Shown in pieces: positions 25,777 through 33,511 of a stretch of DNA of 64,000 bases. Position 1 is the stretch's first letter. The number at the start of each line of letters is the position of its first letter. Below the pieces are notes generated by a model. That model did not search any database. It worked only from the letters and a program-made list of their open reading frames with translations, and was not told where the DNA came from. Source of the DNA: Delftia tsuruhatensis (lineage in GTDB: Bacteria; Pseudomonadota; Gammaproteobacteria; Burkholderiales; Burkholderiaceae_C); contig NZ_LR813084.1 in NCBI RefSeq assembly GCF_903815225.1, forward strand, positions 4,984,001-5,048,000. Reading direction: 5' to 3'. The position numbers were made by a program, and so were the translations under genes.

Positions 25777-26445
25777 ATGCTGACCGACCGACGCGCTTCG
25801 TTTGACACTGTCCACGCCACTGCGCAGGAGGAGGCGTACCAGCACATCAAGCGTGGCATCCGCATGGGCGAGCTGCGCCCGGGCATGCGGCTGACCCCCG
25901 ATGACATCGCGGCCGAAATCGGAACCAGCCGCATGCCGGTACGCGAGGCCCTGAACCGGCTTGCCATGGAGGGCCTGGTCGTCAATCGCCCCAACCGTGG
26001 CTCGGTGGTGCGCGTTTTGACCGAAAAGGAAGTGCGCGAGGTGTTCGCGATGCGCTCGGTGCTGGAAGGCCTGGCCGCCACCCTGGCGGCCGAGAACGTG
26101 ACAGCCAATGACATCCATGACCTGGAACAGTTGCTGCAGCGCATGCAGCGCAGCGGCCTGAACGCATCGGAGTGGATCACGGCACACCGCCAGTTCCATG
26201 AGCGCCTGTGCATCATTGCGGATGCCCCACAACTCATGCGGCAGATTGCGTCACTGCACTCGGTCTCCGAACCGTTGATGCGGGTATGGCTGCAGGGCAG
26301 CCCCTCCCCGGACTACGTGCACGACAGACACGACGAACTCATCGCCGCACTGAAGGCGCGGGATGGGGAAAAGGTGGAAGCCCTGATGCGCGCGCACATC
26401 CTGCGCACCCTGCCCGGAATCATCCAGGCGAACCAGGCCGCCTGA
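25777..26445 (+). CDS. GntR family regulator, FCD type (paralogue 1)
   Basis: 222 residues: a winged HTH (about 18-82, with IAAEIGTSRMPVREALNRLAMEGLV) and an FCD effector domain of six helices with metal-binding His and Asp candidates (EWITAHRQFHERLC and SLHSVSEPL). The ATG at 25777 is the family-like start. TAAAAT at 25730-25735 could be its -10 box. It shares long identical stretches with the regulator at 28343-29044 (SRMPVREAL, FHERLC, LHSV.EPLMR.WL), so the two are products of duplication. It is divergent from the Bug gene and convergent with the gamma-glutamyltransferase gene. Confidence 0.93.
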   Translation: MLTDRRASFDTVHATAQEEAYQHIKRGIRMGELRPGMRLTPDDIAAEIGTSRMPVREALNRLAMEGLVVNRPNRGSVVRVLTEKEVREVFAMRSVLEGLAATLAAENVTANDIHDLEQLLQRMQRSGLNASEWITAHRQFHERLCIIADAPQLMRQIASLHSVSEPLMRVWLQGSPSPDYVHDRHDELIAALKARDGEKVEALMRAHILRTLPGIIQANQAA

Positions 26446-26494
26446 ATGCCGCGCCGGCGCCTGCGGCATGGGCAGGCGCCAGCACGCAGAGCCC

Positions 26495-28096
26495 TCAGGA
26501 GAGGTTGGCCCCCATGGCGCAGCCATCCTTGCGATGGTCCGATGCGCCGTGCAGCACCCCATTGTCCCAATCCACGCGTATGGCCTGGGCTCCACCGATG
26601 GCAGGGTAGCCGGGTGCCACGAATGCATAGCCCTGCTGCTCCAGCGCCATCCTGACGTGCTGCGGCAGGGTGCTCTCGACCTCCACCTTGTCGGTTCCGG
26701 GAATGGGGAACAGGCGCGGCAGGTCGCTCGCGGCCTGGATATCGCAGCCGTAGTCGATCACCTTGGACAGGAAGTGGGCATGGCCCATGGCCTGGTAGTG
26801 CCCTCCCATCACGCCGAACACCAGTTCCACCCTGCCATTTTTCGTGGCCATGCCCGGAATGATGGTGTGCAAGGGCCGCTTGCCGGGGCCTATGCAGTTG
26901 GGGTGGCCCTCGGCCAGCTCGAAGCTCTGGCCACGGTTGTGCAACAGCACGCCCGACTTCGGTGCCATCAGCCCGGAGCCGAAGGGATGGAAGATAGAGT
27001 TGATGAAGCTGGCGCAGTTGCGATCCCTGTCCACCACCGAGATGTAGACCGTGTCCTTGTGCTCGGCCGCCGCGCTGGTGGCCGGGGTCGGCAGCCGCGC
27101 CGGGAACTCGCCGCGACGCAACTGGCTGGCCAGATCCTGCGACAGCAGATACTCGATGTCGACCTCGGCGAAGCGCGGATCGGCCAGCAGCGCGTCGCGC
27201 ACCCTGTAGGCCATGCGCGTGGCATCGATCTCGGCCTTCAGGCGCTCGGGCGACAGCGGATCCGAGCCGGGCTCCAGGCCCTGCAGGATGTTCAGCAGCA
27301 GCAAGGCGATGATGCCCTGCCCCGGGGGCGGGCATTCGTGGATCACATGGTCCCGGAACGGGCTCTTGACCGGCTGCACGAACTCGCCCCGGTAGGCTGC
27401 GAAATCTTCCAGGGTGTGCACGCCGCCGAGGCTGCGCAGGTAGGACACGATGTCCTGGGCGACCTCTCCCTCATAGAAGCCCGCACGGCCCCGCTCGGCG
27501 ATTTTCCGCAAGGTGGCGCCCAGTTGCGGCTGGCGGTGAACCGAGCCGATGGCCGGAGCCCGGCCATCGACCAGCATGATGTCGCGGGCGGCGGTGGCGG
27601 CGAGCAGCGGGACATGCATGGCCCAGTCCGTGCCTGCGCGCGGTGCCACGGCATACCCCTGCTCGGCAAAGCGGATGGCATCCTCCAGGATGCGGCCCAT
27701 GGGCAGACGGCCGAATCTTTCCGTCAAGGCCACCCAGGCATCCACGGCGCCCGGCACCGTGACCACATAGGGCGACTGTCGGCGCAACTGCTTTGTCTCG
27801 CCCGCAGCCAGCACCGCTTGCAGGGACGTGGCCTGGGGTGCCCAGCCGGCGCCGTTGTAGGCACTGATCTGGTCGGAGCCCTTTTCGCTGTACAGCGCAA
27901 AGCAGTCTCCGCCGACGCCGGTGGAGCCCGGCTCCACGACGCACTGGACTGCGCAGGCCGCCACAGCGGCATCCATGGCCGTTCCACCGGCCTCCAGGAT
28001 GCGGACGGCGGCCTGGGTGGCCGCGGGATGGGAGGTAGCGGCCATGCCGTGGGTGGACATGACGACGGAGCGGCCGGGGTTCTGAAAATCGCGCAT
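26495..28096 (-). CDS. Gamma-glutamyltransferase family protein
   Basis: 533 residues of an Ntn-hydrolase that is made as a precursor and cleaves itself. The N-terminal half has MAATSHPAATQAAVRILEAGG, EPGSTGVGGDCFALYSE and the PPPGQGI region. The nucleophile is Thr349 in EHKDTVYISVVDRDRN, leaving a small subunit of about 185 residues, which fits the family; FGVMGGHYQAMGH comes later. There is no clear signal peptide, so it may be cytoplasmic. AAGGAAAAA precedes the ATG at 28096. It could act on glutathione, gamma-glutamyl amides or cephalosporin-like acyl groups. It is divergent from GntR paralogue 2. Confidence 0.92.
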   Translation of the reverse strand: MRDFQNPGRSVVMSTHGMAATSHPAATQAAVRILEAGGTAMDAAVAACAVQCVVEPGSTGVGGDCFALYSEKGSDQISAYNGAGWAPQATSLQAVLAAGETKQLRRQSPYVVTVPGAVDAWVALTERFGRLPMGRILEDAIRFAEQGYAVAPRAGTDWAMHVPLLAATAARDIMLVDGRAPAIGSVHRQPQLGATLRKIAERGRAGFYEGEVAQDIVSYLRSLGGVHTLEDFAAYRGEFVQPVKSPFRDHVIHECPPPGQGIIALLLLNILQGLEPGSDPLSPERLKAEIDATRMAYRVRDALLADPRFAEVDIEYLLSQDLASQLRRGEFPARLPTPATSAAAEHKDTVYISVVDRDRNCASFINSIFHPFGSGLMAPKSGVLLHNRGQSFELAEGHPNCIGPGKRPLHTIIPGMATKNGRVELVFGVMGGHYQAMGHAHFLSKVIDYGCDIQAASDLPRLFPIPGTDKVEVESTLPQHVRMALEQQGYAFVAPGYPAIGGAQAIRVDWDNGVLHGASDHRKDGCAMGANLS

Positions 28097-28190
28097 GACG
28101 GGTCTTTTTCCTTGAATGCTGGGGCTGCCCGATACCTCGCGCAGCGGATCACCACCGGGCACATGGCTCGCTGGCACATGCAAGATTATC

Positions 28191-28215
28191 GTATCTCTGT
28201 ATCTTTGTATCCAAT
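28191..28215. promoter_or_regulatory. Candidate GntR operator upstream of the gamma-glutamyltransferase gene
   Basis: Three 8-base direct repeats begin with GTATC (GTATCTCT, GTATCTTT, GTATCCAA), in phase and without gaps. The end of the array contains TTTGTATCCAAT, identical to 25591-25602 at the other GntR locus. It lies 95 bases upstream of the transferase start and 128 bases upstream of the GntR start. Confidence 0.55.
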
Positions 28216-28342
28216 TTTTTGACTATCGTGGCAAGGAATGCCTTTGTCCGCCATGTACGACACGCCGTCGCAGCTCCCCCGGGCCGGGTCGCCGGCTTTC
28301 CAGCCACCACCGGCTGCGGCCGGCCAAACCTAGAATCGGAAC

Positions 28343-29044
28343 ATGCTGCCATTTGCCTCACCACTGCCCGACGCGGCACAGACCAGTGCCCACGAAGAGG
28401 CCTACCGCCATCTCTCCCACGGCATCCGCATGGGGCTCCTGAAACCGGGCGACAGGCTGGTGGCCGACGACATCGCCCAATCGATAGGCATGAGCCGGAT
28501 GCCCGTCCGCGAAGCCTTGCGCCGACTGACGGCGGAAGGACTGCTGGTCATGCCGCCGAACCGTGGCGCCGTGGTGCGGGAGCTTTCGGAGAGCGAGGTC
28601 ATCGAGGTCTTCGAGATGCGCGCCGTCCTCGAAGGGCTGGCCGCATCCATGGCGGCCAGCCGCTGTACACGCGCCGATGTGGACGATCTGACGGACCTGC
28701 TGTCGACCATGAAGCGTTGCGAAGGCGATCGGTCCGAATGGATCACGGTGCACCGGCGCTTTCATGAGCGGCTTTGCCGGATCAGCGCAGCACCTCGCCT
28801 GATGGAGCAGATTTCGGCCCTGCATTCGGTGGTCGAGCCGCTGATGCGGATATGGCTGGAGAACAATGCGCCGTCGCCGCTGCTGCAAAAGCACCACGAA
28901 CAATTGCTGGCCTGCCTGCAGGCAGGCGATGCCGAGCGGCTGGAGCGGGACATCCGATCGCACGTGCGCGGCACGGTGGACAGCATCACGCAGGCCATGC
29001 GTGCCGGCCGGGTGCCGCGCGGCAAGGCCCGGCCCAGGGGATGA
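28343..29044 (+). CDS. GntR family regulator, FCD type (paralogue 2)
   Basis: 233 residues with the same architecture as the regulator at 25777: winged HTH (IAQSIGMSRMPVREALRRLTAEGLL) then FCD domain (EWITVHRRFHERLCRISAAPRLMEQ, SALHSVVEPLMRIWL). The C-terminus is a basic tail. TAGAAT ends 6 bases before the ATG at 28343 and no ribosome site is seen, which suggests a leaderless message. It probably controls the divergent gamma-glutamyltransferase gene and may cross-bind the site at the Bug gene. Confidence 0.93.
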   Translation: MLPFASPLPDAAQTSAHEEAYRHLSHGIRMGLLKPGDRLVADDIAQSIGMSRMPVREALRRLTAEGLLVMPPNRGAVVRELSESEVIEVFEMRAVLEGLAASMAASRCTRADVDDLTDLLSTMKRCEGDRSEWITVHRRFHERLCRISAAPRLMEQISALHSVVEPLMRIWLENNAPSPLLQKHHEQLLACLQAGDAERLERDIRSHVRGTVDSITQAMRAGRVPRGKARPRG

Positions 29045-29394
29045 CGGCGGCCGGAACGGCGCTCCCCCGCCCTGCGCGCATCCCGGACCGAGCGGGATGT
29101 CCGCACGCACCCCGGTATCGCGGCTATCGCACTCCCTTCGATTGCCACTGATCTTTCTCGATGGAATTTGGCGGATTTCCACCATTTCCTTTCAAATATC
29201 CATCTAATTCATCGCCATCCAGGGGGCAATCCCTGAAACTTGTTATTTCATTCAACTCCAGCAAAAGCAATTGAGAATGCGATTGAAATATCAACACCAG
29301 AAATTACACCGCATTTCAAAAAACCCATAAATACTTGCCAACATTGGATTGCGTTCCTAGACTCCAATTTCCAATTCTCACGGAGGAGACTGCA
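29045..29394. other. Intergenic region, lower GC, upstream of the tyrosinase gene
   Basis: 350 bases with no credible gene. The second half (from about 29150) is clearly richer in A and T than its surroundings. Apart from the promoter at 29335-29363 nothing is recognised. Confidence 0.6.
29335..29363 (+). promoter_or_regulatory. Sigma-70-like promoter of the tyrosinase gene
   Basis: TTGCCA (29335-29340), a 17-base spacer and TAGACT (29358-29363) lie 32 bases before the start codon. The -35 box matches the consensus at five of six positions and the -10 box at four. Confidence 0.5.
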
Positions 29395-30867
29395 ATGGCC
29401 GCAATTCGTCGCGACGTCAATCAAGGTGGCGCTACCTGGAATGAAACACTGATCTGGTATGCCAAGGCAGTCCAGCATCTCCACGCCCTTCCCATCAAGG
29501 ACAGGACCAGCTGGAAATATCTCGCCGCCATCCATGGCATCAACCAGAAGGGCTGGATAGCGGCCCATGTCCTCTCGCCCAAGGATCCCCTACCCCCCAC
29601 TTCCGAAACAGAGCAGATGTGGGACCAGTGCCAGCATGGCACCTGGTACTTTCTTCCCTGGCATCGCGGCTATCTGGCGGCATTCGAGGCCATCGTGGCC
29701 AAGACCGTGAAGGATCTGGGCGGCCCCCCGGACTGGGCACTGCCCTACTGGAACTATCTGAATGCCGACGACAAGTCCGCGCGCAACATTCCCCAGGCCT
29801 TCCTGGAGGAGGCCCTGCCCGACGGCTCCCCCAATTTCCTGGCCAGGGCCTGGCGCAATGGCGAAAAGCGCCTGGGGCCGACCGGCAGCATTCCCGACAT
29901 CACGCTGAAATGCCAGGACTACCACCGCTTCACCAGCGCTCCGGGCACGGTTGAATATGGCGGCGGCGTTACCGCCTTCTCCCATGGGGGAAGAGTCGCC
30001 GGAGCCGTCGAATCCAATCCGCACAATCTGGTGCACGTCATGGTCGGCGGGCTCAAGCAGCCCTATGGATTCATGTCCGACCCCGACTATGCGGCCCTGG
30101 ACCCCATCTTCTGGATCCACCATTGCAATGTGGACCGGCTTTGGGCGGCCTGGCTGACGCAGTCGGACAATATCCAGGACAACAGCGAAGCCTGGCGCAA
30201 CGGTCCCTCCGGACGCGGCTTCGTCATGCCGGACATCCAGGGGAACCTGGCCGCCTTCGATCCGGGGCAGACCTTGCCGGGCGGCGCGCTGGCGCCGGAA
30301 TATGACAACCTGACCAGCGGCACGGGCGCCGCCCTGCCCGTGGCCAGCGCCGCCAACCTCGCCACGGAGATCGCCATGCCCGCCAAATTCTCGACCGCCC
30401 AGCCTCCCACGCCGCGCGTGCTGGGCTCCAACGCGGAAAAGCTCACCGTGGGCCGGACGGCCCGGCTGACCACGGTATCCATCGCCGACCCCGGCGCCAC
30501 CGGGCCCGCGCTGCTGCAGGCGGGCGTGGCCCAAGCCGGGCCGCAGCGCTACTTCCTGCACCTGGAAGGCATTCGTGGCAATGCCCCCAGCGGGGTGCTC
30601 AAGGTGTCCATCGGCGCGACAGGCGCAGCGGCGCGGCACGCCGACACCGTGGCCCTGTTCGGACTGGCCAACGCCTCGGCCGGCGACGGGCCGCATGGAG
30701 GCAACGGCCTGGGCGCGACCATCGACATCACCGAGGTGGCGCAGGGCCTCCTGGATGCAGGCGCCAGCCTGGAGCAGTTGCACGTGGCCATCGAGCAGCC
30801 CGAAGCCGATGTCGGCAACGAGATCACGGTGGACCGCGTGAGCGTGGTGGCGCAGAACGCCGGGTAA
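29395..30867 (+). CDS. Tyrosinase family type-3 copper oxidase
   Basis: 490 residues, with no signal peptide. The CuA side shows HGTWYFLPWHRGYLAAFE (His81 and His90, with an earlier His near 47) and the CuB side HNLVHVMVGG (His210, His214) with DPIFWIHHCNVDRLWAAW (His242/His243). The domain ends near residue 260; a beta-rich C-terminal domain of about 230 residues follows, as in bacterial tyrosinases and polyphenol oxidases with a capping extension. It should oxidise phenols to quinones. GGAGGAG lies 7 bases before the ATG at 29395. The next gene, encoding a DUF2182 membrane protein, starts 9 bases after its stop. Confidence 0.93.
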   Translation: MAAIRRDVNQGGATWNETLIWYAKAVQHLHALPIKDRTSWKYLAAIHGINQKGWIAAHVLSPKDPLPPTSETEQMWDQCQHGTWYFLPWHRGYLAAFEAIVAKTVKDLGGPPDWALPYWNYLNADDKSARNIPQAFLEEALPDGSPNFLARAWRNGEKRLGPTGSIPDITLKCQDYHRFTSAPGTVEYGGGVTAFSHGGRVAGAVESNPHNLVHVMVGGLKQPYGFMSDPDYAALDPIFWIHHCNVDRLWAAWLTQSDNIQDNSEAWRNGPSGRGFVMPDIQGNLAAFDPGQTLPGGALAPEYDNLTSGTGAALPVASAANLATEIAMPAKFSTAQPPTPRVLGSNAEKLTVGRTARLTTVSIADPGATGPALLQAGVAQAGPQRYFLHLEGIRGNAPSGVLKVSIGATGAAARHADTVALFGLANASAGDGPHGGNGLGATIDITEVAQGLLDAGASLEQLHVAIEQPEADVGNEITVDRVSVVAQNAG

Positions 30868-30876
30868 GGGCCAGGC

Positions 30877-31635
30877 ATGGATGCCCTGCTGAGAGACCTG
30901 CGGACGGCTCCCGCACCGGCCTTGATGGCCGTGTCGGGCGCAGGCTTCATCAGCCTGGCCGCCAGCCCGCCCGCCACGCCCGGCCTGTCGCTGTGCGGCT
31001 CGCTGTCCTCGGTCACGCTGGCCGACCTGTCGCCCCTGGTGATGGATGGACGCACGCTGGGCATCCTGGCCGTGGCCTGGCTGGCCATGGTGCTGGCCAT
31101 GATGCCGCTGCTGGCGCTGCAGCAGGTGCGCCACGCCATGCGCTCCAGCGTGGCCCGCCGGCGGCGTCTGGCAGCGCTGCTGCTGCTGACGGGCTACGCG
31201 CTGGTCTGGATGGTGGTCGGGCTGGCCATGGTGCCGCTGGCCGCCTTCCTGCACGCCGCCGCCCATCCCGCGCTGATCCTGCCCTGCATCGCGGTGGCGT
31301 TGCTGTGGAGCTCATCGCCTGCCGGCGGCCGTGCCCACAACGCCTGCCACAGGCTGTATCCCGTGGCCGCCAGCGGCCCCACGGCGAACCGGGACAGCCT
31401 GGTCCACGGGCTGCGCACCGGCACGGCCTGCGCCGCGGCCTGCTGGCCATGGATGCTGGCGCCCTTCGCCTTCCCCGCAGCATGGCATCTGCCGGTCATG
31501 GCGGCTGCCGCCCTGCTGCTCTTCGTGGAGCGCACCGGCCCGCCGCTGCGGCCCGCCTGGCGGCCGCCCTATGTGCTGCGACGGCTGCTGCACCGCAAGC
31601 CGCGCAATCTGCTAGGCCATGAACGCAGATACTGA
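30877..31635 (+). CDS. DUF2182 integral membrane protein
   Basis: 252 residues with about six hydrophobic segments. The signature of the family, described as predicted metal-binding integral membrane proteins, is seen at AWLAMVLAMMPLLALQQ (about residues 67-83). The middle segment includes GYALVWMVVGLAMVPLAAF and an ACAAACWPWML stretch with cysteines. It lies 9 bases after the tyrosinase stop in the same direction, so the two are probably co-transcribed. A role in supplying copper to the tyrosinase is inferred from that position only. Confidence 0.8.
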   Translation: MDALLRDLRTAPAPALMAVSGAGFISLAASPPATPGLSLCGSLSSVTLADLSPLVMDGRTLGILAVAWLAMVLAMMPLLALQQVRHAMRSSVARRRRLAALLLLTGYALVWMVVGLAMVPLAAFLHAAAHPALILPCIAVALLWSSSPAGGRAHNACHRLYPVAASGPTANRDSLVHGLRTGTACAAACWPWMLAPFAFPAAWHLPVMAAAALLLFVERTGPPLRPAWRPPYVLRRLLHRKPRNLLGHERRY

Positions 31636-31676
31636 ACTGGACCCTGGCGCCCCGCGAGCAACGCCGAGCCCACCGC

Positions 31677-31928
31677 TCAACGCAAGGGGGCGTGATCACT
31701 CCAGTGCAATTGCACGCGCGGCTGAATGCCCGCGATCCCGGCACTCAGCAAGGCCGCCAGGCGCGCAGCCGCCATGTCCTGCAACAGCCAGTGAACGCCA
31801 GGGTGAGGTATGCCGGATTGGCACGCGATGTCCGACAACGACAGCCCACGCGCGTCGTAGTGCGAGAGCTGGTCGAGGATGCGCAGAACACGATCAAGCA
31901 CCTGGGTGGCCAGGGTCTGACTGTCCAT
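31677..31928 (-). pseudogene. IclR family regulator remnant
   Basis: 83 codons. The first 55 residues read as the IclR winged HTH (TQVLDRVLRILDQLSHYDARGLSLSDIACQSGIPHPGVHWLLQDM). The effector domain, normally about 170 residues, is missing. The rest, AAARLAALLSAGIAGIQPR and onward, resembles only the last helix of an IclR protein, so an internal deletion is likely. It is divergent from the Bug remnant at 32016, so this was probably once a regulator/target pair. Confidence 0.65.
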
Positions 31929-32015
31929 GCAGTGGAAAGAACGATTGCAGGAAACCGCAGGCCGGCCAAGAATGCCGGTCGTTCATTCCTGCAACGATCT
32001 CTGGAGACACTGCCC

Positions 32016-32524
32016 ATGGCTGCTTCACCCCGCCCCTGTCAACCCGCCGCGCCCTGCTCAGCGCCACCGCGTATGCTGTGCTCGCCTTGGCTGTTGGCCC
32101 GGTGGCCGCGCAGGACGCAGCCTATCCGGCCAAGCCCATCCGCTTCATCGTTCCCTATGCGCCCGGAGGCACCACTGATCTGGTGGCGCGCACGGTGGGC
32201 GCTCACATGGCGCAGAGTCTGGGCCAGCCGGTCATCATCGACAATCGCGCGGGCGCAGGCGGCAACATCGGCATGGATGCGGTGGCCAAGGCAGCGCCCG
32301 ACGGCTACACCGTGGGCATGGGCGCCATCTCCACGAATGCACTGAACCCGCATATCTACAAGAAGATGCCTTTCGACCCCCGCAAGGATTTCACCTCCGT
32401 CGGCCTGCTGGCCGCCGGCTTCACCCCGCGCAGCGCCAGCGTGGCCGACTTCGACGCCCAGACCAAGCGTGAGTACGAACGCCTGGGCAAGATCGCACGC
32501 AGCGCGCAAATGAATGCCGACTGA
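32016..32524 (+). pseudogene. Bug family substrate-binding protein, internally deleted
   Basis: The frame encodes a signal-like segment (LLSATAYAVLALAVGPVAAQ), the Bug N-terminal block YPAKPIRFIVPYAPGGTTDLVART, DNRAGAGGNIGMDAVAKAAPDGYT and FDPRKDFTSVGLLAAGF. It then jumps directly to a Bug C-terminal end (ASVADFDAQTKREYERLGKIARSAQ). About 150 central residues are missing. The natural ATG at 32016 is out of frame with the rest, so there is also a shift within the first codons. Both defects mean it cannot make a working binding protein. Confidence 0.8.
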
Positions 32525-32572
32525 TCCTGGCCAGGGTCTCAGCGGGCATGCTGCGAGCCCACGACGCACAAA

Positions 32573-32594
32573 GCAAAACCGCCCGAAGGCGGCC
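32573..32594 (-). terminator. Terminator-like hairpin, minus strand
   Basis: CCGCC / GGCGG stem (32579-32592) with a 4-base loop, followed on the minus strand by TTTTGCTTTG. Confidence 0.55.
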
Positions 32595-32724
32595 AGAATC
32601 AGGGGCTTCGCATTTGCCAGTTTGCGATCAATCAGCGGCTACTGCTGCGGCTTGTGAGAAGCGGTCCTTGTTGACAGACGCTGCCTTGCGCTGCATCGGA
32701 TCGCGCCACGGACATAACTCGGAA

Positions 32725-32750
32725 TGAAAAAACCGCCTCGATGGCGGGTT
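32725..32750 (-). terminator. Terminator downstream of the two-HTH regulator
   Basis: On the minus strand AACCCGCC-ATCGA-GGCGGTT is followed by T residues. It lies 86 bases beyond the regulator's stop codon. Confidence 0.7.
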
Positions 32751-32760
32751 GTGCGTAATC

Positions 32761-32780
32761 CGGTCCCGGTACCGGGACCG
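32761..32780. repeat. Perfect 20-base palindrome
   Basis: Two 10-base arms, CGGTCCCGGT and its complement, meet without a spacer. It lies between the regulator's stop and its terminator. No T-run follows, so it is not itself a normal terminator. Confidence 0.8.
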
Positions 32781-32835
32781 CGTCAGGCACCAGCAGCCAT
32801 GGCTTCGTGACCAGCGCGCGGCCATCTCAACAACC

Positions 32836-33378
32836 TCACCCCCGCCCAGCCAGCTCCGCCACCCCGCGCACCAGCGCGCGTCCCGCCTCGCTGGCCTTGC
32901 CGTAATGCGCCAGCAGCGCCTGCACATCGGCATCGGGCGGGGTAGCGCGCAGGGAGAGCAGCACGTAGCCGGTATCGACGCCGGCAAGGTGCAGTTGCTG
33001 CAGCGCCGTGGCGTCGGGGACGAGGGTGCCGGACTCGAATTGCTTCAGGGTCCGCAGGTCCTGGCCAGCTTTGTGGGCGAGTTCGGCTTCGCTGAGGTTC
33101 AGGCGCCGACGTTCCTGCTGCAGACGGGCGGCGAGGGTCGGTTCGGCGCGTTCGTGCTGGACGGCGTTGGGGTCAAACAAACGTTGACCTGTTAGCAGGT
33201 AGGCAACGTCAACCCCATGCTCGGCAACAGCCATGAGGTAGCTCACATCCGGTTTTCTGACACCCTTCTCGTAGTTGAGCTGAGACATCTTTGACACCCC
33301 CGCGATGGCGCCAAACGCCTCCTGGCTAAGGCTGAGCCTATTTCTTTCCTCCGTCAGGCGCGCAGAGAAGTCAAACAT
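32836..33378 (-). CDS. Regulator with two tandem XRE-type helix-turn-helix domains
   Basis: 180 residues built of two similar halves. Residues 1-66 form a Cro/CI HTH (LTEERNRLSLSQEAFGAIAGVSKMSQLNYEKGVRKP) ending in VDVAYLLTGQR. Residues 80-145 repeat the layout (LAARLQQERRRLNLSEAELAHKAGQDLRTLKQFESGTLVP) ending in VDTGYVLLSLRA. The second copy has a weaker recognition helix. A short helical tail follows. It probably represses its own promoter through the repeat at 33400-33417. The target is otherwise unknown; the divergent neighbour is a protein without known function. Confidence 0.85.
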   Translation of the reverse strand: MFDFSARLTEERNRLSLSQEAFGAIAGVSKMSQLNYEKGVRKPDVSYLMAVAEHGVDVAYLLTGQRLFDPNAVQHERAEPTLAARLQQERRRLNLSEAELAHKAGQDLRTLKQFESGTLVPDATALQQLHLAGVDTGYVLLSLRATPPDADVQALLAHYGKASEAGRALVRGVAELAGRG

Positions 33379-33399
33379 TTTTTATACAAATTGTTGAAG

Positions 33400-33417
33400 A
33401 TCAAATTTTTGTTTGAT
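33400..33417. promoter_or_regulatory. Inverted repeat in the promoter region of the two-HTH regulator
   Basis: ATCAAA-N6-TTTGAT, a perfect 6-base inverted repeat in A/T-rich DNA, 21 bases upstream of the regulator's start codon and in the space it shares with the divergent gene. It is a fitting size for a Cro/CI-type operator. Confidence 0.5.
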
Positions 33418-33511
33418 AGCCTATGAATGCGTTGTCACTACAAGCGCCAAATACTACCTGACCCCTCAGGCGGCTCCCTTGCCGCGCCTGTTCGGTGCCC
33501 AAAGGAGGTCC

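Larger units (their letters stand above)
32525..32835. other. Intergenic region with two minus-strand terminators and a palindrome
   Basis: 311 bases between the Bug remnant and the two-HTH regulator. It contains two hairpins with T-runs on the minus strand, a perfect 20-base palindrome and, between the hairpins, a 22-codon minus-strand frame (MQRKAASVNKDRFSQAA) that is too short to claim as a gene. Confidence 0.6.

Noticed and set aside
32628..32987. A 119-codon minus-strand frame overlapping the two-HTH regulator's end
   Set aside because: It overlaps the regulator in another frame and crosses its terminator. Only its last 22 codons lie in free sequence.
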